Positions 1 to 5,752 of a stretch of 29,300 nt of DNA are shown in pieces; position 1 is the first letter of the stretch; every line of letters begins with the position of its first letter. This stretch comes from a virus. The position numbers were made by a program, and so were the translations under genes. Under the pieces are notes generated by a model that did not search any database, was not told the origin of the DNA, and saw only the letters and a program-made list of their open reading frames with translations. The stretch lies in the IMG/VR virus record IMGVR_UViG_3300017759_000044, positions 1 to 29,300 of that record; one strand, written 5' to 3'.

Positions 1-36
1 GAACGATCAGTATTCAACTGATTATTGAACGTACAT
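1..36. repeat. Short inverted repeats downstream of small terminase
   Basis: The stretch after the small terminase stop holds alternating copies of TTCAA and TTGAA (13-17, 25-29, 36-40). ATTGAA at 24-29 pairs perfectly with TTCAAT at 36-41 around a 6-nt loop, and TTCAA at 13-17 can pair with 25-29 instead. No T-run follows on either strand, so this is not a clear terminator. On the minus strand an ATG at 36 is followed by a stop after four codons, so the next leftward gene starts outside the window. Confidence 0.35.
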
Positions 37-498
37 TCAATGAGTGACATCTGACTCATCGATATCTGACTCGTCGACAACTGGCAAGGATAGCTCAGAC
101 AACTTACGTTTAAGATCGTTCTCGATGTCGTTACTGGAACGCTCGGTCACATCTTCGATGCGTGTAGTGTACATACCTGAGACCTTTGCGAGGATTGACA
201 ACGACTGAACCTGAGTCGATTCCAGATCGATTGTTCCAGATATATGATCGCGTAGGGTACGTGTGACGAGTTCTTGGCTGGATACACTCCGAGCCATATT
301 AAGATCACTCTTTCGCTTAATAATCGCGTTAACCGTACTCGCTATATACTCCAGCTTCATCAGCTTAGAAGCGCTGTTTCTGACCGTCTGACTAGAACCG
401 TTACTGTCGTATGCTTCTCTATATGCATCGGCTTGAGTTTTACCGCTCGCGACCAGCTCGCAAAATCTGCGTTGTTTAGCAGTGAGTTTATCAGTCAT
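37..498 (-). CDS. Terminase small subunit (Terminase_2 type)
   Basis: Predicted small terminase, which recognises the packaging site on phage DNA and hands it to the large ATPase/nuclease subunit. The N-terminus has the family's opening helix-turn-helix (LTAKQRRFCELV, then SGKTQADAYREAY, residues 5-30). Helical segments follow (about residues 35-110), then an acidic tail ending ESDIDESDVTH. Length (153 aa) is normal for the family. The ATG at 498 is preceded on the minus strand by GGAG, 9 nt away. It is the only gene on this strand at this end and is transcribed away from the early operon. The large subunit would be expected just to the left, outside the window. The family is assigned by motif recognition; the DNA target is unknown. 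Confidence 0.85.
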   Translation of the reverse strand: MTDKLTAKQRRFCELVASGKTQADAYREAYDSNGSSQTVRNSASKLMKLEYIASTVNAIIKRKSDLNMARSVSSQELVTRTLRDHISGTIDLESTQVQSLSILAKVSGMYTTRIEDVTERSSNDIENDLKRKLSELSLPVVDESDIDESDVTH

Positions 499-660
499 CT
501 TTTATAGCTCCGTTTTATTCGATAGCTGAGATCATACATGCATACTATTGACAAGTCACCACTAGACGCACGCAGAGACGATCTGAGCGACTTTATCACT
601 GGCCCTAGTGCTAGTATCAAAAACAAATTACTTTGCGACATGTGACATTCTGAGCAATGC

Positions 661-675
661 GTTACTTCAAGTAAC
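661..675. promoter_or_regulatory. Perfect dyad GTTACTT-C-AAGTAAC
   Basis: Seven-base arms around a single central base form a 15-bp palindrome in the non-coding gap between small terminase and the rightward operon. The half-site shares GTTAC with the TGTTAC repeats immediately downstream. The arrangement is typical of an operator for a dimeric repressor, but no repressor gene is recognised in the window. Confidence 0.5.
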
Positions 676-704
676 ACATCGACATATTACAAATACATAT
701 TTAT

Positions 705-773
705 TTGTTACATAACAACAACTTACTAATGTCAAGTCCTGATTTGTTACCGCAAGTGTTACCGATATGTTAC
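705..773. repeat. TGTTAC repeat cluster with palindrome TTGTTA-CA-TAACAA
   Basis: TGTTAC occurs at 706-711, 745-750, 757-762 and 768-773. The last three are spaced 12 and 11 bp apart, so they lie on nearly the same face of the helix. The copy at 706 is half of a palindrome (705-718, 6-bp arms, 2-bp centre), and another copy lies at 867-872. The surroundings are AT-rich. This fits either an array of operator half-sites or origin iterons. Nothing in the sequence decides between them. Confidence 0.5.
707..735 (-). promoter_or_regulatory. Candidate leftward promoter toward small terminase
   Basis: On the minus strand a perfect TTGACA (735-730) is followed after 17 bp by TGTAAC (712-707), four of six matches to TATAAT. 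The -10 box lies inside the palindrome at 705-718, so a protein bound there would block RNA polymerase. It points at the small terminase gene about 210 bp away. This is a sequence match only. Confidence 0.35.
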
Positions 774-799
774 TGTGCTACTCATATCAGTGGAATATA

Positions 800-850
800 T
801 GACATAATAACACCTGACATTTTGACATAATTAATATGTGACTTTTTATT
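800..850 (+). promoter_or_regulatory. Candidate rightward early promoter with TGACAT repeats
   Basis: TGACAT occurs three times at 800-805, 815-820 and 823-828. The last forms a consensus -35 box TTGACA (822-827), followed after 17 bp by TTTATT (845-850, four of six matches to a sigma-70 -10). Transcription would start near 857 and read through the structured leader, the first hammerhead ribozyme and the operon from 1150. The -35 is strong and the -10 is weak. Confidence 0.4.
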
Positions 851-861
851 CCTTTACATTT

Positions 862-880
862 CAACATGTTACAAATGTTG
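862..880. repeat. Inverted repeat CAACAT / ATGTTG
   Basis: CAACAT (862-867) and ATGTTG (875-880) are perfect complements around a 7-nt spacer that completes another TGTTAC. It sits just after the predicted rightward start point, so it may act as an operator or form a 5' hairpin on the transcript. Confidence 0.35.
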
Positions 881-904
881 GCATGGATAATGCTTTACTC
901 TTGA

Positions 905-1071
905 TAAGTCGACAGCGACAGCGCCCACTACGGGCCACCGACACCTAGGGTCAATCGGTAGCGAGAAACACAGACTTAACTGAACGGCCCAGTATACGGT
1001 CGGACTCCAGAGGGACGCTCTATTGTGAGCAGATCAAAGGGATGACTTCAGAACATGCTGCGGTCTAGAGG
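905..1071 (+). ncRNA. Structured untranslated leader upstream of the first ribozyme
   Basis: This gene-free stretch is clearly more GC-rich than the AT-rich DNA before it and contains successive small hairpins. GCCC/GGGC is at 923-926 / 932-935. ACCGA/TCGGT is at 937-941 / 955-959 with an inner ACC/GGT pair. GCTC/GAGC is at 1017-1020 / 1027-1030. No open frame with a ribosome-binding site is evident and there is no tRNA T-loop. If the promoter near 822 and the ribozyme at 1072 are both active, this would be released as a leader RNA of about 220 nt ending at 1079. No known RNA family was recognised. Confidence 0.4.
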
Positions 1072-1127
1072 GTTAGATAAGCGCCTGAAGCTGGCGTTCT
1101 GACGAGGCCAGCAAGCCGAAATCTAAC
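1072..1127 (+). ncRNA. Hammerhead self-cleaving ribozyme 1 (type III topology)
   Basis: All elements of a hammerhead are present in the right order. Stem III is GTTAGAT (1072-1078) with ATCTAAC (1121-1127), seven perfect pairs. The cleavage triplet is AUA with H17 = A1079, so the predicted cut is 1079/1080. Stem I is AGCGCC (1080-1085) with GGCGTT (1093-1098), six pairs including one G-U, around a 7-nt loop. The core CTGACGA is at 1099-1105. Stem II is GGC/GCC (1106-1108, 1115-1117) with a 6-nt loop. GAA is at 1118-1120, and A1121 pairs with U1078 as required. GCU in loop I can pair with AGC in loop II, a plausible distal contact. The ribozyme ends 22 nt before the ATG at 1150, upstream of the GAGG ribosome-binding site. 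Stem III is the open helix, hence type III. Confidence 0.93.
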
Positions 1128-1149
1128 ACTATTAAATGAGGATATAACG

Positions 1150-1365
1150 ATGATTAAACATTCAAACACCGGCGAGAAAGTGACCCCATTGACAGCAGTC
1201 AAATATGAGATGGCTCATAAAATTGGCGGGCTATTTTATGTTAACTGGGAGGATGAATACCCAGACGCGACTGAGCGAGAGCTGAAGCTGCTAGAGCATC
1301 ATGCTGAGGTGCTGGTTGATCGACTCGCAAAATTGCTAGGAGATCAGGGCTGCTGGACTGGATAA
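1150..1365 (+). CDS. Small acidic protein of unknown function between two ribozymes
   Basis: A 71-residue protein with no recognised family. The second half is predicted helical and charged (ERELKLLEHHAEVLVDRLAKLL, residues about 43-64, divided here as ERELKLLEHH and AEVLVDRLAKLL), preceded by an aromatic/acidic stretch FYVNWEDEYPD. The ATG at 1150 has GAGG 9 nt upstream. The TAA stop (1363-1365) ends one base before stem I of the second hammerhead ribozyme, and the first ribozyme ends 22 nt before the start codon, so this gene is packed between two self-cleaving RNAs. As first gene of the rightward operon it is probably expressed early. Possible roles such as a small host-takeover or regulatory protein are guesses. 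Confidence 0.75.
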   Translation: MIKHSNTGEKVTPLTAVKYEMAHKIGGLFYVNWEDEYPDATERELKLLEHHAEVLVDRLAKLLGDQGCWTG

Positions 1366-1366
1366 A

Positions 1367-1425
1367 TCAACACTGACGAGAGCCAGCTGGTAACTGGTCG
1401 AAACCGCAGCGATGCGGTCTGTTGA
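1367..1425 (+). ncRNA. Hammerhead self-cleaving ribozyme 2 (type I topology)
   Basis: A second complete hammerhead. Stem I is TCAACA (1367-1372) with TGTTGA (1420-1425), six perfect pairs, and is the open helix. Core CTGACGA is at 1373-1379. Stem II pairs GA and CCAG (1380-1381, 1383-1386, with G1382 bulged) with CTGGTC (1394-1399) around a 7-nt loop. GAA is at 1400-1402. Stem III is ACCGCA (1403-1408) with TGCGGT (1413-1418), capped by the GNRA tetraloop GCGA. The cleavage triplet is the classic GUC with H17 = C1419, so the predicted cut is 1419/1420. It begins right after the stop codon of the 71-residue gene. The downstream product would start 26 nt before the ATG at 1446, keeping its AAGGAAAG ribosome-binding site. 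Its stems share no sequence with ribozyme 1, so it is not a simple duplicate. Confidence 0.94.
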
Positions 1426-1445
1426 AACCATATAAGGAAAGCAAC

Positions 1446-1682
1446 ATGCAATATCAAGCGACCGATCATTTTTGGCAGCGAGCGCGGGAGCGCCAGCTGT
1501 TGAGCCGATACGCGGATATCATTGCAGCAGTAAAGCAGGGCCGAAAAATTCCGCAGCGAAACAATAGAGGCGAGCTGCTGTCTGACGTATTCGCGCATAT
1601 AGGCGAGCAGATAACTGTTATTGCTCAGGTCACTGAGCAGACAACCAATTTAATAACTATCTATGAAACGAAGGGAATATAA
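1446..1682 (+). CDS. Small DUF4258-like protein
   Basis: A 78-residue protein. The N-terminus (TDHFWQRARERQL) followed by a short helix (YADIIAAVKQGRKI), then alternating strands ending VIAQVTEQTTNLITIYETK, resembles the DUF4258 / toxin-like RNase fold pattern. In that family a His and an Arg near the start and a C-terminal beta sheet are conserved. The match is by pattern only. The start is the ATG at 1446, with AAGGAAAG 8-9 nt upstream; a TTG 24 nt earlier is inside the ribozyme stem and is rejected. It follows the second hammerhead directly and ends 2 nt before the DUF3150 gene, so the two are probably translated from one mRNA. Whether it is an active nuclease cannot be told. Confidence 0.7.
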   Translation: MQYQATDHFWQRARERQLLSRYADIIAAVKQGRKIPQRNNRGELLSDVFAHIGEQITVIAQVTEQTTNLITIYETKGI

Positions 1683-1684
1683 CT

Positions 1685-2701
1685 ATGGAAAACAAACTTC
1701 AAATGATGCAGCAAAGCGCGAGCGATGCTGTAAAAACCGCAGCAAATAATTTTGTTTTGCTGAGCGTCAAAGTATCGTTCTGGGATGGCGTAGCAAATCT
1801 CACTGGTGCTGCTGAGAAAGCAGCTCTCAACGCTGGAGCTGATCCTGATGGTACGCGCATGTATAAAAATCTGCTAGGCCAATTTCACGGAAAATTGCGA
1901 GAAGTCAAAACAAAATTCCGCAAGCTTAGAACAGCTCTCGATATTGCTTCGATACCCTACGCTCTCGCTCAAGATGACGGCCAGCGACGAGGCGAGAAAA
2001 TGCTGCACGTTACAAGGTACCCAAAAGTTCTTGCTGAACTAATCGCATTACGAGATTCAGCTTTCGATCAGCTCTCAGAATTTTTGAGCAGATACGACGA
2101 GTATCGCTCGCAGGCGCTTGATCAAAATTTCGGCACTTGGAGAGCTGAAGCTGAGAAATTATTTCCGACCAAAGCCGAGGTGATGGCTAAATTTTGCATC
2201 GAGATCAGTGACCCTAAGCCTTTACCAGTGTTCAGCGATGCTCAGCAAGCGACTTTCAATGTTCCAGCTAATGTCATGGCCGAAATTGTCGCTCAGTCTA
2301 ACGCTGCTATATCTAGGCAGTTAGAAGGAGCTAAACAAGATCAGATTCAGTCTGCTCTCAAAACTTGCGAGACGGCCCTTAAACAGCTCACTGATGGCAA
2401 GCGATTTCATCAGTCCGTTATTGATAACGTCAAGCAAGAGGCCGTTAAACTTGGCGAGATCAGTCAGGGATACGATGGCGATCATCGTGTCAAAAAAATC
2501 GCCGAGACTATGCTCGACGGTATCGCTAATGTGAGTGAACCTGAGCAGTGGAAAAATCACGATGGCAAGAAAGCAGAAGCCAAGCTTGCTGCTGAGAAGT
2601 CAGTTCAAAATCTCAAGCGCATGGCTCAAGCTGCACCAGTCGCACCTATTCCTGACTCGTCAGGCGTGATACTTCCAGAGATCACAGCCGATCTTATTTA
2701 A
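1685..2701 (+). CDS. DUF3150 family protein
   Basis: A 338-residue mostly helical protein matching the DUF3150 pattern: an N-terminal SVKVSFWDGVANLT segment, then MYKNLLGQFHGKLREVKTKFRKLRTAL (residues about 60-85, quoted here as MYKNLLGQFHG and KLREVKTKFRK), and a C-terminal helical part. DUF3150 genes are typically found in phages and plasmids beside MoxR-type AAA ATPases and VWA-domain proteins, which is the arrangement here: the AAA gene starts 32 nt downstream. Function is unknown. As an inference from gene order, it may be an adaptor or substrate of the ATPase/VWA pair. The start ATG at 1685 lies 2 nt after the previous stop, with GGGAA upstream. Confidence 0.8.
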   Translation: MENKLQMMQQSASDAVKTAANNFVLLSVKVSFWDGVANLTGAAEKAALNAGADPDGTRMYKNLLGQFHGKLREVKTKFRKLRTALDIASIPYALAQDDGQRRGEKMLHVTRYPKVLAELIALRDSAFDQLSEFLSRYDEYRSQALDQNFGTWRAEAEKLFPTKAEVMAKFCIEISDPKPLPVFSDAQQATFNVPANVMAEIVAQSNAAISRQLEGAKQDQIQSALKTCETALKQLTDGKRFHQSVIDNVKQEAVKLGEISQGYDGDHRVKKIAETMLDGIANVSEPEQWKNHDGKKAEAKLAAEKSVQNLKRMAQAAPVAPIPDSSGVILPEITADLI

Positions 2702-2733
2702 TATTAACTCTATGAAACCAAAGGAAAAATGTT

Positions 2734-3930
2734 ATGACTACTAAAACTCAAAAGACTACTAAAACTCAAAATATTCTCACTACAACAGCCGAGCTAATCA
2801 AAAATCACTTGCCGATCTTGATGGCAACGCAGACCGAATCAGGTTATCAGGGCTCGATGTCGGCTGTAGTGGTCGGCGCTGCCGGCACTGGTAAAACGTA
2901 CATTATGACTAATCAAGTTAGGCAGCTATGGGCTGATGCCAATGGTGTCAGTCTCGATGATGTCGGAATCTTGGTTTATCGGGCTGCTGATCGTGATGCT
3001 GCTGAATTCGCTGGCTTGATGATGCCTAGTAAGAATGCTGCTGGTGAGCTGCACACGGTCGCTAGTATTCCTGATCTTGTATCTCAGATCAGATCGCTGC
3101 GCGATCATGGCAAGTCGCATATCGTCCTAGTGCTTGATGAGATCATGCAGGCGAGCCAAGATGTGCAAAAAACGCTGAGCGATCTGCTTGACCGCAATAC
3201 CAATTGCCTTGGAGGTCATGACTTAGGCGCTGGAATTTTCGTGGTCGGCACTGGCAATCGACAGGCTGACAAGTCAGGCGCGAGGCCAGCACTAGGTCAT
3301 CTCAGAAATCGCATGTGCCTTTTTGAGCTGGAGGGATACAACGGAGATACTGTCGCTGAATGGGTGCGCGACTATGCAGAGCCAGCAGGCATATTGCCAG
3401 CGATTATCGATGTTGCGAGAGATCATGCCGACGATAATTTTTTCGCCGATGCTGTCCCGATTGATGGCGGTTTTTGTTCTTTCAGAGCGCTGACTAACGC
3501 GAGTCGATTGATCAGCACGTACATGGAGCGCACTGGCAAAGTCAAGCTGAGCATCAGCATGCAAGGGCTGGTCGCTGCCGTTGTCGGCGAGAGCGCTGCT
3601 ACGATCATCGCAGATCATTTTGACTGCGCGAATGAGGTTCCCACAGCAGATGACATCTTAAACAGTCCAGAAACGGCGATGGTTCCTGATCAGACAGGTT
3701 ATCAGAATATCGCTGGAACGCTGGCCTTACAGCTTGCTGTTGACTCTCAGTCAGCTGACGCAGCTATCGTGTACATAACGCGATTGAGACGCGACTTGCA
3801 GGTTCAGCTAGGTGTCAGATTGCTCAATAAATCTGAGCGCATCGGCAGCATTCTGATCAGCGCGACCGCTAATAAATTCATCAGAGAGCATCAAGAACAA
3901 ATCGCTCTCGCTTCAGATATGGAGGTATAA
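2734..3930 (+). CDS. MoxR/CobS-type AAA+ ATPase
   Basis: A 398-residue AAA+ ATPase. Walker A is GAAGTGKT (residues about 48-55) and Walker B is VLVLDE (about 131-136). A sensor region follows in FVVGTGNRQ, with an arginine-rich stretch HLRNRM behind it that could hold the arginine finger. The overall plan and the partner gene point to the MoxR/CobS branch, whose members work as chaperone-like remodellers with a VWA-domain partner. The VWA-peptidase gene begins one base after this stop, with GGAGG (3921-3925) inside this gene's end, so the two are almost certainly co-translated. The target of the complex is unknown. Cobalt chelation, the namesake activity of CobS, is unlikely since no cobalamin genes are present. 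Confidence 0.85.
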   Translation: MTTKTQKTTKTQNILTTTAELIKNHLPILMATQTESGYQGSMSAVVVGAAGTGKTYIMTNQVRQLWADANGVSLDDVGILVYRAADRDAAEFAGLMMPSKNAAGELHTVASIPDLVSQIRSLRDHGKSHIVLVLDEIMQASQDVQKTLSDLLDRNTNCLGGHDLGAGIFVVGTGNRQADKSGARPALGHLRNRMCLFELEGYNGDTVAEWVRDYAEPAGILPAIIDVARDHADDNFFADAVPIDGGFCSFRALTNASRLISTYMERTGKVKLSISMQGLVAAVVGESAATIIADHFDCANEVPTADDILNSPETAMVPDQTGYQNIAGTLALQLAVDSQSADAAIVYITRLRRDLQVQLGVRLLNKSERIGSILISATANKFIREHQEQIALASDMEV

Positions 3931-3931
3931 C

Positions 3932-5419
3932 ATGCAAGCCAAAAAACATTTTGATAATACTAATCCTGAGATGTCGGACTCTAAACAATTCGCGTCAGCG
4001 ATGATCATCTTGTCAGCCAAAGCTCGCATATACTGGCGCTTTGTCATTATGCATGAAGTTATCTGGACTCAAAAGTTGCCGACTGCTGCTACCGATGGGG
4101 TTTATATTTATGTCAATCCTGACTTCTTCACCAATTTACCGAGCGATAGCCAGCGAGCGTTTTTGCTAGGGCATGAAGTCGGTCACATGATTTTGAGACA
4201 CCCGCAACGTGGCAAGGCTTTTCGCAAGCGAGAATTTTTTCGCATAGTGAAGGGCCAGCGTATTCCTTTTGACCATAAACTTTTTAATCGCTCTGCTGAT
4301 TTAGTCATCAACGACGATCTACTAGCGCATGGTCTTGAGAAAATCGAGTGCGGTCTATACAGCGAAAAATACGGTCGCGATCACTTAGTAGACGATGTCT
4401 ATATGGAGCTATGGCAAGAGCAGCAAGAGCAGCAAGATCAGCAGCAAGATCAGCAAGATCAGCAGCAATCTAATGACAGCTCTGACAGCTCTGACGATGC
4501 TGACGATGCTGACGGCACTGACGGCACTGACGGTTCTGATGGTTCTGATGGTTCTGATGGTTCTGATGATGCTGACGGTTCTGATGATTCGCAGCAGGAT
4601 GATTCATCTACTCCTGACGAGTCAGCAGGTACAGATCATGACGGACACGATACCCATCTTGAGCCGATATATGATGGCACTGCTGAAGAAGTCGCGCAGG
4701 CCGAAGCTGAAGACACTCGTACACTTGATCGCACTCTTAAAGATGGTATCGAGGATCAAGAGCAAGCGGTTGAGGATGGCGAGTGTCGCGACATCGGACA
4801 TGGCGCTGGACTTGACGAGCGAGTCAAAGCTTCACAAAGCCGAATGAGCGCACCTATAACATGGCGCGACGAGATACCTGATCTGCTTCAAAAGGCTGGC
4901 AAGGGTGGCTCAGTGTCATGGTCTCGCATACACTCACGACGATTCAATCTGTACGGTGTTGTGTCACCAGTCACCAAAGGCTCGCTCAATCAAGCAGCGA
5001 TCATTATCGACATATCATACTCTGTTGATCGAAACGCTCTGAACGAATATCTGCACGTTGTTGCCGATATGATTGACGAGTTGCAGCCGACTGATGGCTT
5101 TCTGATATTGCTTACAGCCGACAGCGTTGAGCATTGCTACGAGGTCTATTCAGGTGCTGAGCTGCTCGATCTTGAGATTCCCTACGGTGGCGGAACCAAC
5201 ATGTCAGCAGGCTTGGATTACATCGAAGAGCAGGGCTATTCGCCCGATCTTGTCATGGTCTTTACTGACTACGAAGTCACTCATGATGATGGCAAGCGAC
5301 TGGTTGATGAGGGCTGCGTGATCGTGATGGACGGCCAGCCATCAGAATACGCTCGTTGGGTAATGGGCCGAACAGACCCGCGAGTGATCACTGTGGATGA
5401 CAGCTCACTCGCAGCGTAA
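3932..5419 (+). CDS. Metallopeptidase-like / VWA-domain protein (DUF2201-like)
   Basis: A 495-residue two-domain protein. The N-terminal domain carries a zinc-protease signature HEVGH (residues 81-85), with SADLVINDDL downstream (about 115-124), as in the putative metallopeptidase domain of DUF2201 proteins. A low-complexity linker follows (about 161-225: Gln/Glu/Asp repeats, then Ser/Asp/Gly repeats). The C-terminal VWA-like domain has a MIDAS-type DISYS (about 360-364), a GGGTNMSAGL loop and FTDYE, all expected metal-binding positions. It presumably partners with the AAA ATPase encoded immediately upstream, as MoxR-VWA pairs do. The protease motif suggests it may cut a protein rather than only bind it. 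No family member's phage function is known to me. Confidence 0.85.
   Translation: MQAKKHFDNTNPEMSDSKQFASAMIILSAKARIYWRFVIMHEVIWTQKLPTAATDGVYIYVNPDFFTNLPSDSQRAFLLGHEVGHMILRHPQRGKAFRKREFFRIVKGQRIPFDHKLFNRSADLVINDDLLAHGLEKIECGLYSEKYGRDHLVDDVYMELWQEQQEQQDQQQDQQDQQQSNDSSDSSDDADDADGTDGTDGSDGSDGSDGSDDADGSDDSQQDDSSTPDESAGTDHDGHDTHLEPIYDGTAEEVAQAEAEDTRTLDRTLKDGIEDQEQAVEDGECRDIGHGAGLDERVKASQSRMSAPITWRDEIPDLLQKAGKGGSVSWSRIHSRRFNLYGVVSPVTKGSLNQAAIIIDISYSVDRNALNEYLHVVADMIDELQPTDGFLILLTADSVEHCYEVYSGAELLDLEIPYGGGTNMSAGLDYIEEQGYSPDLVMVFTDYEVTHDDGKRLVDEGCVIVMDGQPSEYARWVMGRTDPRVITVDDSSLAA
4414..4605 (+). repeat. In-frame short tandem repeats coding the acidic linker
   Basis: The linker is made of degenerate 9-bp units. 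The first run is based on CAGCAAGAK (coding QQE/QQD). The second is based on GAYGGYTCT, GACGGCACT and GACGATGCT (coding DGS, DGT, DDA). Several units are exact copies, for example four consecutive gatggttct-type units near 4530-4565. Such arrays change length by slippage without breaking the frame. Confidence 0.8.
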
Positions 5420-5447
5420 CTAGTCACGACTTCACTTAACTTTAAAC

Positions 5448-5463
5448 GCTGCCTTCGGGCAGC
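5448..5463 (+). promoter_or_regulatory. C(UUCG)G tetraloop hairpin before a ribosome-binding site
   Basis: GCTGCC (5448-5453), TTCG (5454-5457) and GGCAGC (5458-5463) form a perfect 6-bp stem capped by the exceptionally stable UUCG loop. No T-run follows, so it is not an ordinary terminator. The hairpin touches the AAGGA ribosome-binding site (5464-5468) of the gene starting at 5477, a position suited to mRNA end protection or translation control. Confidence 0.65.
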
Positions 5464-5476
5464 AAGGAATTCTATT

Positions 5477-5752
5477 ATGATGAGTACATTTTATATCGAC
5501 ATGCCAAGCTGGATAAATTATATGAATCGTCCGGTGGAGCTAAAAGTTATTGCTGACTTGTCACCCATAGAGCCTGACGTAGGCATCATGGGCAATGGCA
5601 AGCAGGCGGTCGAATTATTGTCAGTTTATTGCGACGAAAAAGGATACGATCCGAATGAGGATATTCTGGAATGTTTTTCAACAGAGAGACAGGACGATAT
5701 CGCTCAGTTAATTTATCGACAACTAGAGGAGAGCAGTGATGAGGAGAGATAG
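5477..5752 (+). CDS. Hypothetical acidic protein
   Basis: A 91-residue acidic protein with no recognised family. It has an N-terminal FYIDMPSWINYM segment, a central IMGNGKQAVELLSVYC helix and a Glu-rich C-terminus (ECFSTERQDDIAQLIYRQLEE). ATG at 5477 is preceded by AAGGA with 8-nt spacing, and a second ATG lies one codon later. It follows the VWA gene after a 57-nt gap containing a UUCG hairpin, and its last 14 nt overlap the next gene. It also contains one TGACTTGTCA palindrome (5554-5563). Confidence 0.7.
   Translation: MMSTFYIDMPSWINYMNRPVELKVIADLSPIEPDVGIMGNGKQAVELLSVYCDEKGYDPNEDILECFSTERQDDIAQLIYRQLEESSDEER

Noticed and set aside
495-677. 60-codon minus-strand frame whose TGA overlaps the small terminase ATG
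   Set aside because: Starts with GTG, or ATG at 641, without a ribosome-binding site, lies across operator-like DNA and has unconvincing composition. The overlap is probably accidental.
905-1071. Third ribozyme or tRNA-like element in the leader
   Set aside because: A GAAA occurs at 965-968 but no CTGANGA core precedes it, no T-loop or anticodon arm is seen, and I could not fit twister, pistol or HDV patterns by eye.
4470-4625. Several CTGACGA and CTGATGA strings resembling hammerhead cores
   Set aside because: They arise from Asp-rich coding repeats; no correctly placed GAAA or matching stems follow.
4395-4847. 150-codon plus-strand frame in the VWA gene
   Set aside because: It is a shifted reading of the low-complexity repeat region (Leu/Thr/Met-rich) inside a well-supported gene.
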